DNA of 64,000 nt from Hansfordia pulvinata (Eukaryota; Ascomycota; Sordariomycetes; Xylariales), in the NCBI GenBank assembly GCA_006538405.1, contig BJKQ01000001.1:4402001-4466000 (forward strand), given 5' to 3'. This document shows positions 32,919 to 45,020 of this stretch, piece by piece; positions within the stretch are counted from its first letter, which is position 1; the number at the start of each line of letters is the position of its first letter. A program made the translations under genes and the position numbers. The notes beneath the pieces were generated by a model. The model did no database searches, had not been told where the DNA came from, and saw nothing but the letters and a program-made list of their open reading frames with translations.

Positions 32919-34461
32919 GGGAGTGGCTAGGCGGCGGAGCACCGGGTTGCGCGGCGGAAGGGGGCGCTTGGCCAAGCCGGAGCGGCGCCGGGGAGAGGCG
33001 GGAGTGAGTACTCTTGTGCGAGTAAGCAGAGCGGGCTTGGCGCCGGATTTGCCAAGAGGTAGACACGGGCCGGACGCAGACGGGCGCGGTGGGCGCCAAG
33101 CGGGCGCGAGTCGCAAGGCGAGTAAGGACGGGCCGGGGCGATGCGACAAGAAGCAATTGATGGGGAAGGTGGGCGGTGCTGCGGGCTTGACAGGTGGCGC
33201 GCGACGGGATCTAGACTGGGCCGGTCGGGTCGCAGAAGCAATCTGGGAGTCGATGCGATTGGGCTGGGGTGGGAGGCACGGAGGCTGGCGCGCCGGCTGG
33301 CTGACTGAGCGGGAGCAATAGGTAAAGGTAGGTAGAATGAGAAGAGGCCGGGCCGGGGGTAATGATCAAAATAAAAGACAACCAGGCAGCCAGGAAGGGC
33401 GACGGCAGCGACTCGGGGTCACGAACCCAGCGGCTGGAGGCGGCGCGGGCGTGGCGGGACCGACAGAGCCCAGTGCTGCGCCGCGGCGGGTTGACAGGAC
33501 GGGGCTAACCCAGTCGGTTTGGCTCGTCTCGTGAGCAGAGCAGAGGGGGCCCGCCAGGCTGAGGCGGATCGGGGTGAGGTGAGGGCGCGGCGTGTCGCGA
33601 ATCCTGCCGGCCGAGTCGAAAATGCGATGATGCGAATGTGAGACGGCTGCGAGGCCGCTGGCTGGTGGTTGATGTCCAGAAATGTCCCTCGACGAATAAA
33701 TCCCGTGAGCCGGACGGCCGATGGTGTGCGAGGTGAGGGTGCTGGTGATGGCAGAGGAGGCTGGGGCGGTCACGAGAAACGGTGTTGGCCTCCAGTGAGA
33801 CACGCAGGCGTGGGAGACTGGAAGCGGGTGATGTCAAGCGCTGCTATTGTCCGTACCTAACCGTTGAGAGGTATTGCCGTGGCACTGCGATGCTCAAATG
33901 GAAGATGGAGCGCACGCCGCATTACCTTTGGTTTAGGCACCGTACCTAAGGTAATGTAGGTACTCGTAAGTAATGGGCATGCAGGGCGTTGTCGGGTGTG
34001 CCTTCCTCGCGGTCGCAGTCGTAGAGCGCGCGGGAGGTGCGCCCTCTACCTACCTCTTATTATTAGTGCGACTCTCCTCTGGCTCCAGCAGTGATGTGAG
34101 TCTTCGCGGATCCCGGGCGCTCTGCCCTCCACTGCCGCGCTCCGGCGCCTGCCTGCCGTGCCGTGCCGTATAGCCGGAGGTCGTCTCTGGCTGCTGGCGG
34201 GCGCGCACCCGGACGTGGGCTGTACGAGTTAAGTACTCGTAGACGGCAAGGGCCTGCCAGACACCCTCTCCCATTCCAGGTACCCAACCTTGTCGCTACC
34301 AGTGCAACCAGCTTGAGCCCGTCAAGACACAGCCTTCATCCAATTGAGAGCTGAGATCGAGTTGACATCTCACCCAGACCATGGATGAGTACCTCGGGAT
34401 TCTCGCTTGATGCGTGTGGAAGGCAATGATGCTGAGACAACTTACGAGTAGGTTGCTATAG

Positions 34462-34488
34462 GTACCTACCTACCTACCTACCTACCTA
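34462..34488. repeat. TACC tetranucleotide repeat
   Basis: About seven TACC units. Short TACC/GGTA runs recur elsewhere (near 9575, 47700, 48965). Confidence 0.8.
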
Positions 34489-35350
34489 CTAACGCAATCT
34501 ACCTAACTTGACGTCTCGCCGGGTCAGTCCGTAGGGCTGGGCTGATATCTGGGCCCTGGCTGCACAAAACCGGTTGTGCCAAGGAGACAATGCCGTTTAC
34601 CCATGGAGTGCCAGTTGTCTTGGATGGCAATGGCTGCAGTTCGTCGGGGGCTTATCCTGGACATCGGTGCGGCGCAGCTGGGCAATCGGCAGCTGAACAA
34701 TCTGCAGCAGTCGATTCTGCGAAATTGCGAATTATGTCCGTAGGTCGCTTTACTTAGCTGCGCCTGAGCAGGGATTTGAGTCTGGCGCGGTTGCGTCACG
34801 CTTTGAGTCGATTTCCAGTACGCGTACGTCAAAGATTTTTCCTATTAATATCCTAAGTCTGCATATCTAGTTCGAATTTTGCGCACATTCTGTTTTGCGC
34901 TTGGCTGAGCGCTGTCATGTCTGTCTGTCATCTATCCCAAGTCAAACGACATGATCCCTTCACCCAGTGGGATAATCTGGAGGGCTTCAGTAGGTGTGTA
35001 CGTAAATTCACGGTGTTTGGGGTGTTTATACCTGAACGAGTACCTTCCAATAATCAATGGGTACATCAGGTACTTCGAGTCCCGCACCGCCATCACATGC
35101 CCCGCACCTCTGTGCAAGCTCATATTGCTGCCAGCACATCTTTATGCCATTCCAATGCTGTGCACCAACATGAAACAAACCCATGGAACAAATATCAGCT
35201 TCCACTCATTACATGTACCGCTGCCCATTGACGACTGTTGGCGGGACTGATGATCATCAACCTCCTACATCCCTGTTCTCACCTCATCCCCGACTCTTCT
35301 CCGGATGCTCACCGATCTGCAGACCAAAGTCAGCGTGCCAACGCCCTTGC

Positions 35351-35366
35351 GTGCGAGTACTCGCAC
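35351..35366. promoter_or_regulatory. Perfect 16-base palindrome upstream of the methyltransferase gene
   Basis: GTGCGAGTACTCGCAC, immediately followed by GTGCC, about 200 bases before the ATG at 35559. It shares the CGAGTA/TACTCG half-site with the palindromes scattered through the gene-poor regions, so it may be a transcription-factor site; that is inference. Confidence 0.4.
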
Positions 35367-35558
35367 GTGCCCACGCCTACCACGCACCCGCCCATCAGCG
35401 CCCGCTTGCGCGCTCCTGTCGATCAGCCCCTCCCAGCGCAGCCCTCACGTCCTCCACCATCCATCTCTCTCATTTGGCTTCCCCGCCGTCGTCCTTCTGC
35501 TGTCCTTCTGCCGCTGCCGCTGTCGCTGTTCGCCCGCTTTCCTTCGCTGTCCACTCTC

Positions 35559-36711
35559 ATGGCCCCTGCGCCTGTCCTCCTCCTCGATGGCGGCCTCGGC
35601 ACCGCTCTCGAGGATGCCTATGGCGTGACCTTTGGCCCCGACACCCCTCTATGGTCCTCGCACCTGCTCCTTGACGGGAGACAAGATCTGCTCCTCGCTT
35701 GCCAGCAGGATTTCGGCTGCGTCCCCGTCGACATTGTGTCCACTGCTACCTACCAGCTTTCCACAGAGGCCTTGGCGCGCACGCCCGCCCCGGGCCATCC
35801 CAACGGCGTGGCGTCTGAGCACGTCACTCCTTTTCTCGAGTCGGCTCTGGCCACGGCCGAAGCCGCTGCTTCTCCGGGCGCGGCCATCGCTCTGAGCCTG
35901 GGGCCCTACGGCGCATCCATGATCCCCAGCCAGGAGTACAGCGGGCAATACGACATCCAGCTCCTCGCCGACTTGCACAGGTGGCATGCTGATCGGATCA
36001 GGCTGTTTGACTCGGTCAGGGATCTGGCCTCACGCGTGGCCTTTGTTGCATTCGAGACGGTGCCCAAACGGCAAGAAATCATGGCGATTCGCCAACTCTT
36101 TCCTCGGGGGCGCGACTCTTCAGCCTCGGAGAAAGCGCCAGCGGTAGCCGCGTCACCCATCCCGTTCTGGATATCTTTCGTATTCCCTGGCGACGGCGAT
36201 ACCTTACCGGACGGCAGCGACATTCGCCAGGTGGTGATGGAATGTCTTGATGCCCAATGCCCCTTTGCCGTCCCGTGGGGCATCGGGATCAACTGTACCA
36301 AGGTTGGCAAGCTGGCCCGGCTTGTTGGACAATTTGAGCAAGCCATCTTCGAGATGGTTGCGTCTGGCAGTCTACGCGAGTGGCCCAGCCTTGTCCTGTA
36401 TCCCGATGGGACCAATGGCGAGGTCTACGATACTGTCTCCCAGACCTGGCGGCTACCCGAAGGTCAAGCTGCATCCACGGTAAGTCGGCCGGCCCCGTGC
36501 CGTACCTGTCGGCGCCCGTCTCGGTTCTGACAAAATACGCACGCAGTCACCATGGGCCAGGCAAGTAGCGGACGTGGTTACTGCAACCCGGCAGCGAGGT
36601 CACTGGCGCTCGATCATAGTCGGGGGCTGCTGCAAAGCTTCCAGTGACCATATCCGGGACCTGAGGGAGACAGGGGCGCAGAGTGGTTGGTTTCCTAATG
36701 GAGCCGGCTGA
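35559..36711 (+). CDS. Homocysteine S-methyltransferase
   Basis: Exons 35559-36479 and 36547-36711 (intron 67 nt, GTAAGT...CTGAC...CGCAG, phase 0) give 361 residues. The enzyme makes methionine from homocysteine using S-methylmethionine or S-adenosylmethionine as donor, like yeast Mht1/Sam4; cytosolic. Family signatures: N-terminal LLLDGGLGTALEDAYGVTF, the ATYQLSTEAL strand, AIALSLGPYGASM with the following EYSGQY, and FETVPKRQEIMAIRQL. The zinc-binding cysteines are in GIGINCT and in the exon-2 motif IIVGGCCKAS; all three are present. SLVLYPDGTNGEVYD is also typical. The last exon supplies the GGCC motif, so splicing is needed for activity. The short C-terminal end (DLRETGAQSGWFPNGAG) replaces the usual LR tail. 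No frame break. Start chosen at MAPAPVLLLDGG because upstream codons read as leader. Confidence 0.92.
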
Positions 36712-38506
36712 GCGCCGTGTCGCTCGCTACTTTGAGCCCGTGATCTGCCACCCTCTCCTCTCAGCGTGGAGACAGAAACAACCCCCCCCCCCCCCCCCCC
36801 CCAAGGCTGGCTGTATCGTACCCTTCCGTGTGTGGACTACTCGTACCCCTAATCATGGCAGGTTCTCGACAGTACGAGTATTAAGGGGACGACTCCAAAA
36901 AGGCCGGCCCGGGTGGCCCCTGAGCACAGGCAGGCGGGCGGCTGACCCTACTGTACTCATACGCGTACGTACTCCGTAATCCGTAAGCAGGTGGTCAGCC
37001 CAGCCCAGAAATTCCCGATCCCGGCATGGCAAGGGGGCCGCTACGGCTCACCCCGGTCTGCCGCGGAGCCGTGGGCTTCTGGAAGAAGCAGCATCGTCGT
37101 CGGCCATGTCGTCATGAGCCGGCGTTCCAAGCCATGCGCCATGTGGTGCAACGGCGGAAGGACGTCGATCACTGCCTGCAGCCCCTGAGCCCTGGACTAC
37201 TCCGTAGTCGCTAAAATGGCGCTACGGGGGTGCTAGGCCCGGCTGTTGTGCTCGTAGTCCGAGTCAACCGAGCCTCGCAGCTTTTGTTTGCTTTTTCGCC
37301 TGGCTTGCCAGCCTCGACTTTCTGGCCTGGCAGTGCCTGGGTGCCTAGCAACAAGATCATAGAACAGATGTTCCGACAGTGACAAAGTCGCACGACTGGG
37401 TGGTCTTTTTCCAATGATAGCCGGGCGTTCCTTGAATGATGCCGGTTATTCACACTGTCCCCCCCCGTCGCCAAGGCTTAGGCTGCCGGTAGATCGGATG
37501 GCTTGGAGCATGACGATGGGCTTACGGCAGATACGGGTCCCCAAAGATGCAAGGCCCGTTAAAAAAGAAAGAAAAAAAGACAGCCATCCTCAGCTCTGCG
37601 GGCGGGTGCCAGGAAGCGCCAGAGAAGAGACGTCTTGGCAGAAACCCGGCGAAAGGAGCGGGCGAAGCGGGCGTTCAGGGTGCTAGGCAGCGCGGTTCGG
37701 TGATCATAGAGACCAAGCCCCACCACCCTGAGCGACCAGGTCGAGTCTCACCCGCGGGAAAGGATTGCATTCAGGATGGGCTAGTCTCATCCATGTGTGC
37801 GTTGTTCTTTGCTCGCAGAGACACACACACACACATAGCAGAGATCAAGGCGGACATGCGAGCAGCAGCAGAGAGACCCCTTGGCGATCGCTGCCCAGCC
37901 GTGCCGGCGCAAGAAGTCCCCCCCTGCATTGTGCTCAAAATAGTGCTCAGGAGTGGCTCCATCACAGATCCACGCGGGCCCCCCAGCCATGCGTGCGTTT
38001 CCTCTTGTTGGTGACGGACGACCCCTATCTGGCAGGCGAGGGTTGTTGTTGCTGCTGGCGTTGTGCTGCTGCCGCTGCTGCTTCTCCTTCTTAAGGCTTG
38101 TCCGTTGCTGCTCGCCGTCGGATGTCAGAAGACCTTCCTGCTTCTCGCTCCTTTCCGACTGGCCCAGCATCTTCCCACACTTCTCTTGCAACAACGCCTG
38201 GTGCGCAGCAATTTCATTTCCCCTTGTACGACGGGTTCAGACAACCCACGACCGATCTCTTCACACATCATTCGCATTGCCTTGAACCGGCAGTCAAGTC
38301 ATTCATTGAAATCCGTCTCGACGACGACCACCATCACCACCACCACCACCAACGAACAAGCAAGAAACATCCTCAGGATAGGAAAGATTAAGTGAATCAG
38401 AGGGTGAAGAGAGAGCCAACTCTTGGCAAAAAAAAAAAGACGGGAAAAAAAGGAACGAAAGAAACGAAAGTAAAAATAAAGAAAGGGAGACAGAAATCAA
38501 GCCAAA
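36712..38506. other. Intergenic region, about 1.8 kb
   Basis: No gene supported. Contains a 21-base C run (36782-36802), paired TACTCGTA and TACGAGTA elements near 36838 and 36871, and before 38507 an A-rich leader with an ACC/CAC repeat (about 38330-38352). Confidence 0.5.
36782..36802 (+). repeat. 21-base C homopolymer
   Basis: Uninterrupted C run shortly downstream of the homocysteine methyltransferase gene. Confidence 0.9.
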
Positions 38507-39724
38507 ATGGTCCACATCCTGAAATACGGCTACGTCGGCGCCGTGCTGGTCACGGCCGCGGCCGCCTCATACGCCGAGGCCGGCAACGCCCAGCCCCAGC
38601 AGCCCCCGTCTCTGCCGGAGGGCGGGACCTTCCCGACGACCCACCCGGGCAACTACCCCGTGGCGCCGACCCCGGCCGGCCCGGGCCTCGACGCCGCCCC
38701 CGCCCCCGCCCCGTCCTCCGACACCACGTGCACCGACGAGACCACCGCCGCCGCCGCCACGCCCGCGCCTCCCCCGCCCGCCGAGACGCCTCCCCCGGCT
38801 GCGGCCCCGCCCGCGCCCGCGCCCCCGGCCACCTCGGACACCACGTGCACCGACGAGGCCACCGCCCCCGCCCCTCCCGCGCCGGAGACCCCTCCCCCGG
38901 CCCCGGAGCCGACCCCGGCCGTCCCCACGGGCGGAGCCGCCGCGCCCCCGCCCGCGCCCCCCGCGGACACCACGTGCACCGACGAGACCACCCCGGCGCC
39001 CGCCCCGCCCCCGCAGACGACGGAGACGCCCACCACCACGCCTCCGCCCGCGCCCATGCCCTCCGTGCCCACCGCCTCCTCGGACACGTGCACCGACAGC
39101 ACCACGCCCGCCCCCGCGGTCCCCACCGGCGGCGTCGCGGCCCCGCCCCCGTCCTCCTCCTCCTCCTCCGAGACGTGCACCGACGAGATCCCTGGGAGCA
39201 CATCCGCTCCCGCGCCCTCGGCCCCAGCCGTCCCCACGGGAGGCGCTGCTTCCGCGCCCCCAGCCTCCTCCTCGGACACCTGCACCGACGCCGCCTCTTC
39301 CGCGCCCCCGCCCGCCGGCATGCCCTCGGGCTACCCCGCTCCCCCCGGCGCCTCTTCCTCTTCCTCCTCTTACGCGCCGCCGGCCTTCAACCCGGGCAGC
39401 ACGATGAGCGTCAGCGTGCCGGCCAGCGGCTTCCCCAGCACCGCGGCCCTGGCCACGCCCACGGGCGGCTACCCGACCGCCGCCGGGGGCTCGTCGAACA
39501 CGGGCTTCCAGACCGCCGCCTACTCGACGCCTGCCGCCTCCTCTGCTGCTGTCCCCGGCGGCGGCGACGCGGGCAGCCCGTCCGCGCCCCCTCCGGCATC
39601 CTCCTCCTCGGCCTCGCCCTCCGAGATCCCCACCGCCGGCGCCCCCGGGTCGGCCGCCGCGCCGGGCTCCTGGGCCACGGGGGCGCTGGCGGTTGTCGCC
39701 GGGGCGTTCTTTGTCTTCTTCTGA
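38507..39724 (+). CDS. Pro/Ala/Ser-rich GPI-type cell-wall protein with six Cys-containing repeats
   Basis: Intronless, 405 residues. The N-terminus (MVHILKYGYVGAVLVTAAAA) is a signal peptide. The C-terminus has small residues (GSAAAPGSW) followed by a hydrophobic end (ATGALAVVAGAFFVFF) with no charged tail, the pattern for GPI attachment. The body is Pro, Ala, Ser and Thr. Six short repeats punctuate it: SDTTCTDET, SDTTCTDEA, ADTTCTDET, SDTCTDST, SETCTDEI and SDTCTDAA, between about residues 70 and 270. Each holds a single cysteine, and no other cysteine is visible in the mature part. AVPTGG(V/A)A spacers recur after several repeats. The second half is Ser-rich and probably O-glycosylated. 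It should sit in the wall or on the plasma membrane. Single-cysteine repeats suggest cross-linking rather than a compact domain; that is inference. The high GC and repeats explain long open frames on other strands, which are shadows. Confidence 0.82.
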   Translation: MVHILKYGYVGAVLVTAAAASYAEAGNAQPQQPPSLPEGGTFPTTHPGNYPVAPTPAGPGLDAAPAPAPSSDTTCTDETTAAAATPAPPPPAETPPPAAAPPAPAPPATSDTTCTDEATAPAPPAPETPPPAPEPTPAVPTGGAAAPPPAPPADTTCTDETTPAPAPPPQTTETPTTTPPPAPMPSVPTASSDTCTDSTTPAPAVPTGGVAAPPPSSSSSSETCTDEIPGSTSAPAPSAPAVPTGGAASAPPASSSDTCTDAASSAPPPAGMPSGYPAPPGASSSSSSYAPPAFNPGSTMSVSVPASGFPSTAALATPTGGYPTAAGGSSNTGFQTAAYSTPAASSAAVPGGGDAGSPSAPPPASSSSASPSEIPTAGAPGSAAAPGSWATGALAVVAGAFFVFF

Positions 39725-42700
39725 GAATGGCAGGTCCATTTCTGTCCTCCTCTTTCTCCTCTACGGGGCTGGGGGGGAGGGACGAAAAGGGAAAAGAGGA
39801 AGAAAGAATGAGGAAAAGGAGGACAGAAGGAGAGATGGAGAAAAAGAAAAAAGAAATCTTCTAAAGAGGAATCAGTCCACCGCGTCTCGGATGTTGGGGA
39901 GCAACGAGGTTGTGATTCCGCTCTTCCATTGGACAGGGATCCCCCCCCTTTTTCAAGGCCAGGCTTTTACGTTGCCATTGATGAGAGGCCAGGCTCGTGA
40001 CCGAAGATCGCAACCTTGGGAAAACCCGCGACGCCGGCAGCTGTGGGCGTGTGCTTGGGGAGACAGGACGGCCTCTTTCTGTTTTTTTTTTTTTTTTTCA
40101 TTCCGTGCGTTCCCCTTACACTGCACGAACGAGCGGGAGCCTTGGAAAGGAGGAGTTTTGTCTCTTGTTGTTCACATTATCTACATACATACCTACATGT
40201 ATCTACTTCCTTACAACACACGAGGTTGTGCCGCCCCTTGGACGGCCGCTTACGGAAATGTGCAGTATCTCGTGAAAAGAGGACCCGGGCCCGCAAAGAG
40301 TGACAAAGTGAGAATTCGTTCGGCGGCAAGATGAGATGTGCTGCGACGGTGATGGGACGGGCTGGGCCGGGCGGCTTCCCACGGGGACGGCCACGACGGC
40401 TGTGTAGACGGGGAGGGGTGTGTACCCTCCCTCATGTTGAGTTGCTTACCGGAGACAGACTGAGACGGCCCAGGCAGAGGACGGCTCAACATCTCCGCAG
40501 GCAGGCCTGCCTCGTAACCGACGAGCGCAGTGCCCAGCAGAGTCAAGATTGCTGGGCATGGAATAGTAGCTAGCGCCAGAGCCCCTTTCCCCCCCCGTGT
40601 CACTGACGGCCAAGTGCTCACGCGCAACGTCCGTTGAAGGGAGACAAGATGGTCCTGTCGGTAGGGGAGGCTCTCTGGCTTCGACGGCACGCTCCCGCAA
40701 CAGCCCGGGAGGGAAGTACTGCGATCGTAGTACGCTGCGTGTAATGACCGATAGCGTGCGTCTCGTGTGTGTGTGTGTGTGTGTGGTGATGCCCACTCGT
40801 GAGTACCCAGGCAAGGGGACGCCGCCTCGTCCTTCCTCCGCGTGGGCGGCTAGCAGGCCTTCGGGCTTGGGCGTGTTTGCATGGACAACTCGTGACCGGT
40901 GTGATCGACGCCGTCAGTGCCTGTGAAGGCAGCCTGGGTTGGCTTTGTTTTGTTTTGTACTGATCATCTGCTGTCGTGCCGATTCAAGGCTCCTGATAAC
41001 GTCGTTGGGGGCTTCTCGTGAGGCGTGCTTGGCGAGGAAGTCTGGAACTAGCGTTCGGATCTCATCGGTCTGGGTTGAACCCGGGCTTGATTCTTCGGGG
41101 TTGTCGTGATACGCGCATTAGGGGGCGGGGGCATCCTCGCCTTCGGCGGAAACGAAACGACGCGTCGGTACACGCCGAGTCTATTGCATAATGATATCCT
41201 TTGACTCGATCGACACGGCCTTCTCTTCAACGGTCTGGCACACAAGTTCATAAAGCCACAAGGACGTTTGAGTTCTAGATGAAACCAAGGGAGTCGTGGC
41301 CATCTTGAACACCAGGTCGATGCGATGTTTCTGGCAGCGGATGGGCCGTTGCGAAGAGACGGAAATTTCGACGGCAGCAGGGCCGGGAGTATTGTATTCG
41401 AACTGGTCGCAGCCCAGTCTTGGACTTGGATAGCCGAGCTCAGTCTCCCAGCAAGGAAAGGCCGGGAAACCCTATCGTCTGAGAGAATAAATAGCCATCT
41501 GACCGTGTGCCACCCTTGTGGTGCTCTTGGTGTGCGCGCCGTTGGTTGGAGACAGCCCTCGCTCTCAGCTGGTGTTTCAGGGGGCGCTGCTGCGTGGTAT
41601 TTATACCACAATACGGCCCCCGTTTTAAAGGATACTCACCTGTGGTCACAAGACTGAGAAAGCCAGTAACAGGTAACAGCCATCTACAGCAGGACACCTG
41701 GTGACGGACACGTGGAGAGTACATGGCGACATCGGCCTGCCTGACCCGGAAGACCAGTCGATAAACCGCCCTCCCCCCCCCTCTTCGCACAAAACGCAGC
41801 TAACGGGCAACCACCAACTCCTCCCAGCACCACTTTGCGACGAACAGGCCGGACCCGTCGGGGCTGAAAGGCTGCCATTGGCTCGAGGGTCCCGCTCTGA
41901 CATGCCCTCCCTCCCCGGGACATGGGCCGACTGGTCGCTATGCCCTGCAGAGAGGAGCAAGCCCAGGGAGCTGGCGTTGACCCCAGATCTGCACGTTGCC
42001 CCCCCTGAGGCACGTTGTAAGGTAAGTGTATACGGACAGCCAGCCAGCCCAAGGGGCGCGGGGGTGGGTGTTCAGGTAGGCACCCCCCATGCGAGCTGCA
42101 CGGCAAGCCGGATATCACGGGCGTGCCCATACATCGAACGGGGGTGCCCGGAACGTCGGACTTCGTCCCGTTTGAGATGTATGCATCGCCCGCCCCGCCA
42201 CCATCGCGAGCTGTTCTAGCCCGCCTGTGTCTACCGGGTCAGCTGATCCAGAGGCCTGCTTACCCGTTGTAACACCGGCTGTACGCGTATAAGCCAAGCA
42301 GGGCACGCTGCTCCCCGTGTACGTGGCGGGAGGGACACTCTGTAGGGCTGAAGAGAGAGCTGTCCGCCAGCCCGTCCGCAAGTAGCATCTTGGCACCCCC
42401 GGACTATAGCGCGCTCTCACGATCTGATCGCGCGACGCTGGCGGCCTCAGTTCGTCGTCATCGACTAGCGAGTGGCCCTTCCCACTAGCGAGGGCGCCGA
42501 GGTCCGAGTATGTGGCAGAGAACGACTGGGCACTGCCATTGTGCACTGTTGGTCAGGAGCGGTGCCATGTATGCCACTGAGATGGACGAGTCCCGGCTTG
42601 CTTCCTCCAGTGCTCGCCCATCCCGTACTCTGATGAGGCTTTTGTGCAGCCGAGCATCCTCTCTGAAGCCACTCATCTCCTACGAGCAACCTGCCTTCCG

Positions 42701-43327
42701 CCTTGAAACTCCCCCGGCTCCTACAACCAGGTCGACGAGTCGCAGCTTGCTGGGCGTTAAGTTGGCTCCGTCCCTGCATACACCTCAACCTCAGATTCGT
42801 GCGAGATGTTGTACTCGTACCAGTACTGTCTATTTCGACCTGGCCGTACATGGCCGGCTGCGGGCAGACAGGGGCAGACAGGGGCAGCCATGGAACTGGG
42901 AGTTGGCGTCTCTGAGAACCCGGCAGAGCGGACCAAGCCGAGCGAAGTGGCGTGGAATCGCAAGACAGCCGCATAGATCGGATCTATCCATTCCCGCGGG
43001 ACAATAAGGGGCAGGATGATGCCGGCGACTTTGACAGGTACGGGCGCGGAGCGGCGCGGGTGGCTGACTCGTAGCCGCTGATCCGCCCTGAATCAAATAC
43101 CACACACACCCCCCAGCGCCGGTCGGGGTGAGACCAATGAGATGCCGTGTCTTTGCCGGTTTGCCGTGAAAACTGCCCTTGAAGCTTATTTCGACGTCGC
43201 CTTGGGCAGCGAGGAGGAGCCGCATGCCCGAAACAGCGCCGGCCAAGACCATGATTGGACGTGGCCGGCCCAGAGCCCAGCCTCCGTGGAGCAGACTACT
43301 TTTGACAGCTGCGGTGGGAACTTGGAA

Positions 43328-43340
43328 TACTCGTACGAGT
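43328..43340. repeat. TACTCGTACGAGT palindromic element
   Basis: One of a dispersed family of TACTCGTA/TACGAGTA elements; here both halves overlap in a near-perfect palindrome. Confidence 0.6.
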
Positions 43341-45004
43341 GAGCGGGCTTTGCCCAGAACGCGAGCTCGTTAGTACTTGTGGCAAAACGAGCTGGGAGGT
43401 CACAGGCCTGGCGTTGCGATGCCTCGAAACGCTCACGCGTCCTGTGCGCTCTGGTCTCAAGCAGCTACTACGTCATTGCCAAGTCGCGACAGTGACGTAC
43501 TCCGTAGGTGCGAAGAGGGCAGGCTGCGGGTCGGCCCACCCGATGCATGGATGGGCCTGCAGCGAGGGGCCACTATCTCCCATCTCTATCTGTACGAGTA
43601 CCTACATTCAGTAGCTCACTGTATGATATTCGTACGAGTCAACATCTGCAGCAGTCACTGACCAGGGTATTTTCAAAGTCGTGTGTCAGGAAGGGGGTGT
43701 CGGACACATGTCGAAGAGTGGGCTTCGTGGGAGAAGGAAGAGATTGGCGTGGTGTACTCGTAAGGACTGAAGCGCACTTGACGCGCACGACAACGCCGGG
43801 GTGGCCACGCGCAGCCGTGCTCCTGTGTGTTGGGTGGGAGGAGAAATGCAAGCGAGGGCGATCCCGACGACGCAAGGCGAAGGCGAATCAGCGACATCGG
43901 AATGCCGGGAGACCGGGCCAATCTTGTACGAGTATCCAGAGAATACATATTGGCAGTGCTGGTAACAGAACCGACACCCTCTTGTACGAGTATGCACGGC
44001 GCGCTGACAGGGCCTCGAACGGTGGTGCAAGTGGCACGAGGCGGCCGGAAGAGCCGGGAGCAGTCGGAGATAGCTAGGCCGTTTCCGGGGGGATGGAAAG
44101 CAATCCTTTCAAGGCCGGAAGCTAGAACGAAGCGCGCTAGACCGCGACGTGGCGTTGATGGGCGTGGGCGCCGGCGAAGCTTGGATTGGCGGGCCGGAAC
44201 TGGACGCCTGAGGGCTGAGGCGGCGGCCATGCTGAGGCGGCGATAACGAGTCGCGGGCGGCGAAGGCGGCGGCGGAGGAGGAGGAGGGCGTGAGGAGCAG
44301 AGGGAAGAGGTGGAGAGCACCGACTGCCAAAGCCGATGCTGGCCCGAACGTTGGGCCGGATTTCTAATCAAGATTGCAAGCACCAGTGCCTTCCACGGGA
44401 TGGATGCAGATCTGTGTGCATGGCGCCTTCCACGAGGCCCGGTTCGCCCTCTTGGAGAGGTCATGTCCACTTGGATTACCAGGTAGGTACATTGGATGTA
44501 GGATATTTTCTTGTTGGGCAGGCATCTACGGAGTATGGTTGAGTCATACCTGCTTCTCCCTTTGCGCCGGCTGGAGCCCAGTCTGGACCTCAGCTGCAAG
44601 GTACCTAGACTAGGTACTCGTACCAGATATCAAAGCCCGAGGTATCTGACCTAATCAGGGCGGGTTTGGGTAAGGTACGAGCAGATTAGGTACCTGATCT
44701 TGGGCAGGTCAGCCCGCGTTTCGCTTTGGCTCTGGCGTCTGGTCCATGTGCCCTTGTCCGTAAGCTGTGCAGGTGCTCCTCTTCGGCCTCTTCTATTCCT
44801 CCTCCGCTTCCTCGTCCTCCGGCTCCGACGCCGATGGCGGCCCTTCACCACCGTATCGCCTCATTCTCCCACCTTTGCCAAACACCCATGGACCCTTGCG
44901 CCAACACCCAGCAGCTGAGCATCGGCCATCCACTCCTTCATAACGCGAGCACACAACGGTCCAGGAACGACCAGGTTAGGAACGTGCAGCCGAGTCATAC
45001 CTGC

Positions 45005-45020
45005 GTACTCGTACGAGTAC
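45005..45020. repeat. Perfect 16-base palindrome GTACTCGTACGAGTAC
   Basis: Longest perfect member of the dispersed TACTCGTACGAGTA family, in gene-poor DNA. Confidence 0.7.

Larger units (their letters stand above)
32919..35558. other. Divergent intergenic region, about 2.6 kb
   Basis: No gene supported. It carries the promoters of the C2-domain gene (left) and the homocysteine methyltransferase gene (right). A TACC repeat of about seven units lies near 34462-34488, several TACTCGTA/TACGAGTA elements occur (33959, 34445), and a 16-base palindrome sits at 35351-35366. Confidence 0.55.

Noticed and set aside
38550..39739. Large antisense frames (217-390 codons) opposite the GPI-type protein
   Set aside because: They are Arg/Gly shadows of a GC-rich, Pro/Ala-coding repeat gene.
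43673..44599. 308-codon minus-strand frame
   Set aside because: Arg/Ser/Pro-rich with no structure, and it reads through several copies of the dispersed TACGAGTA motif.
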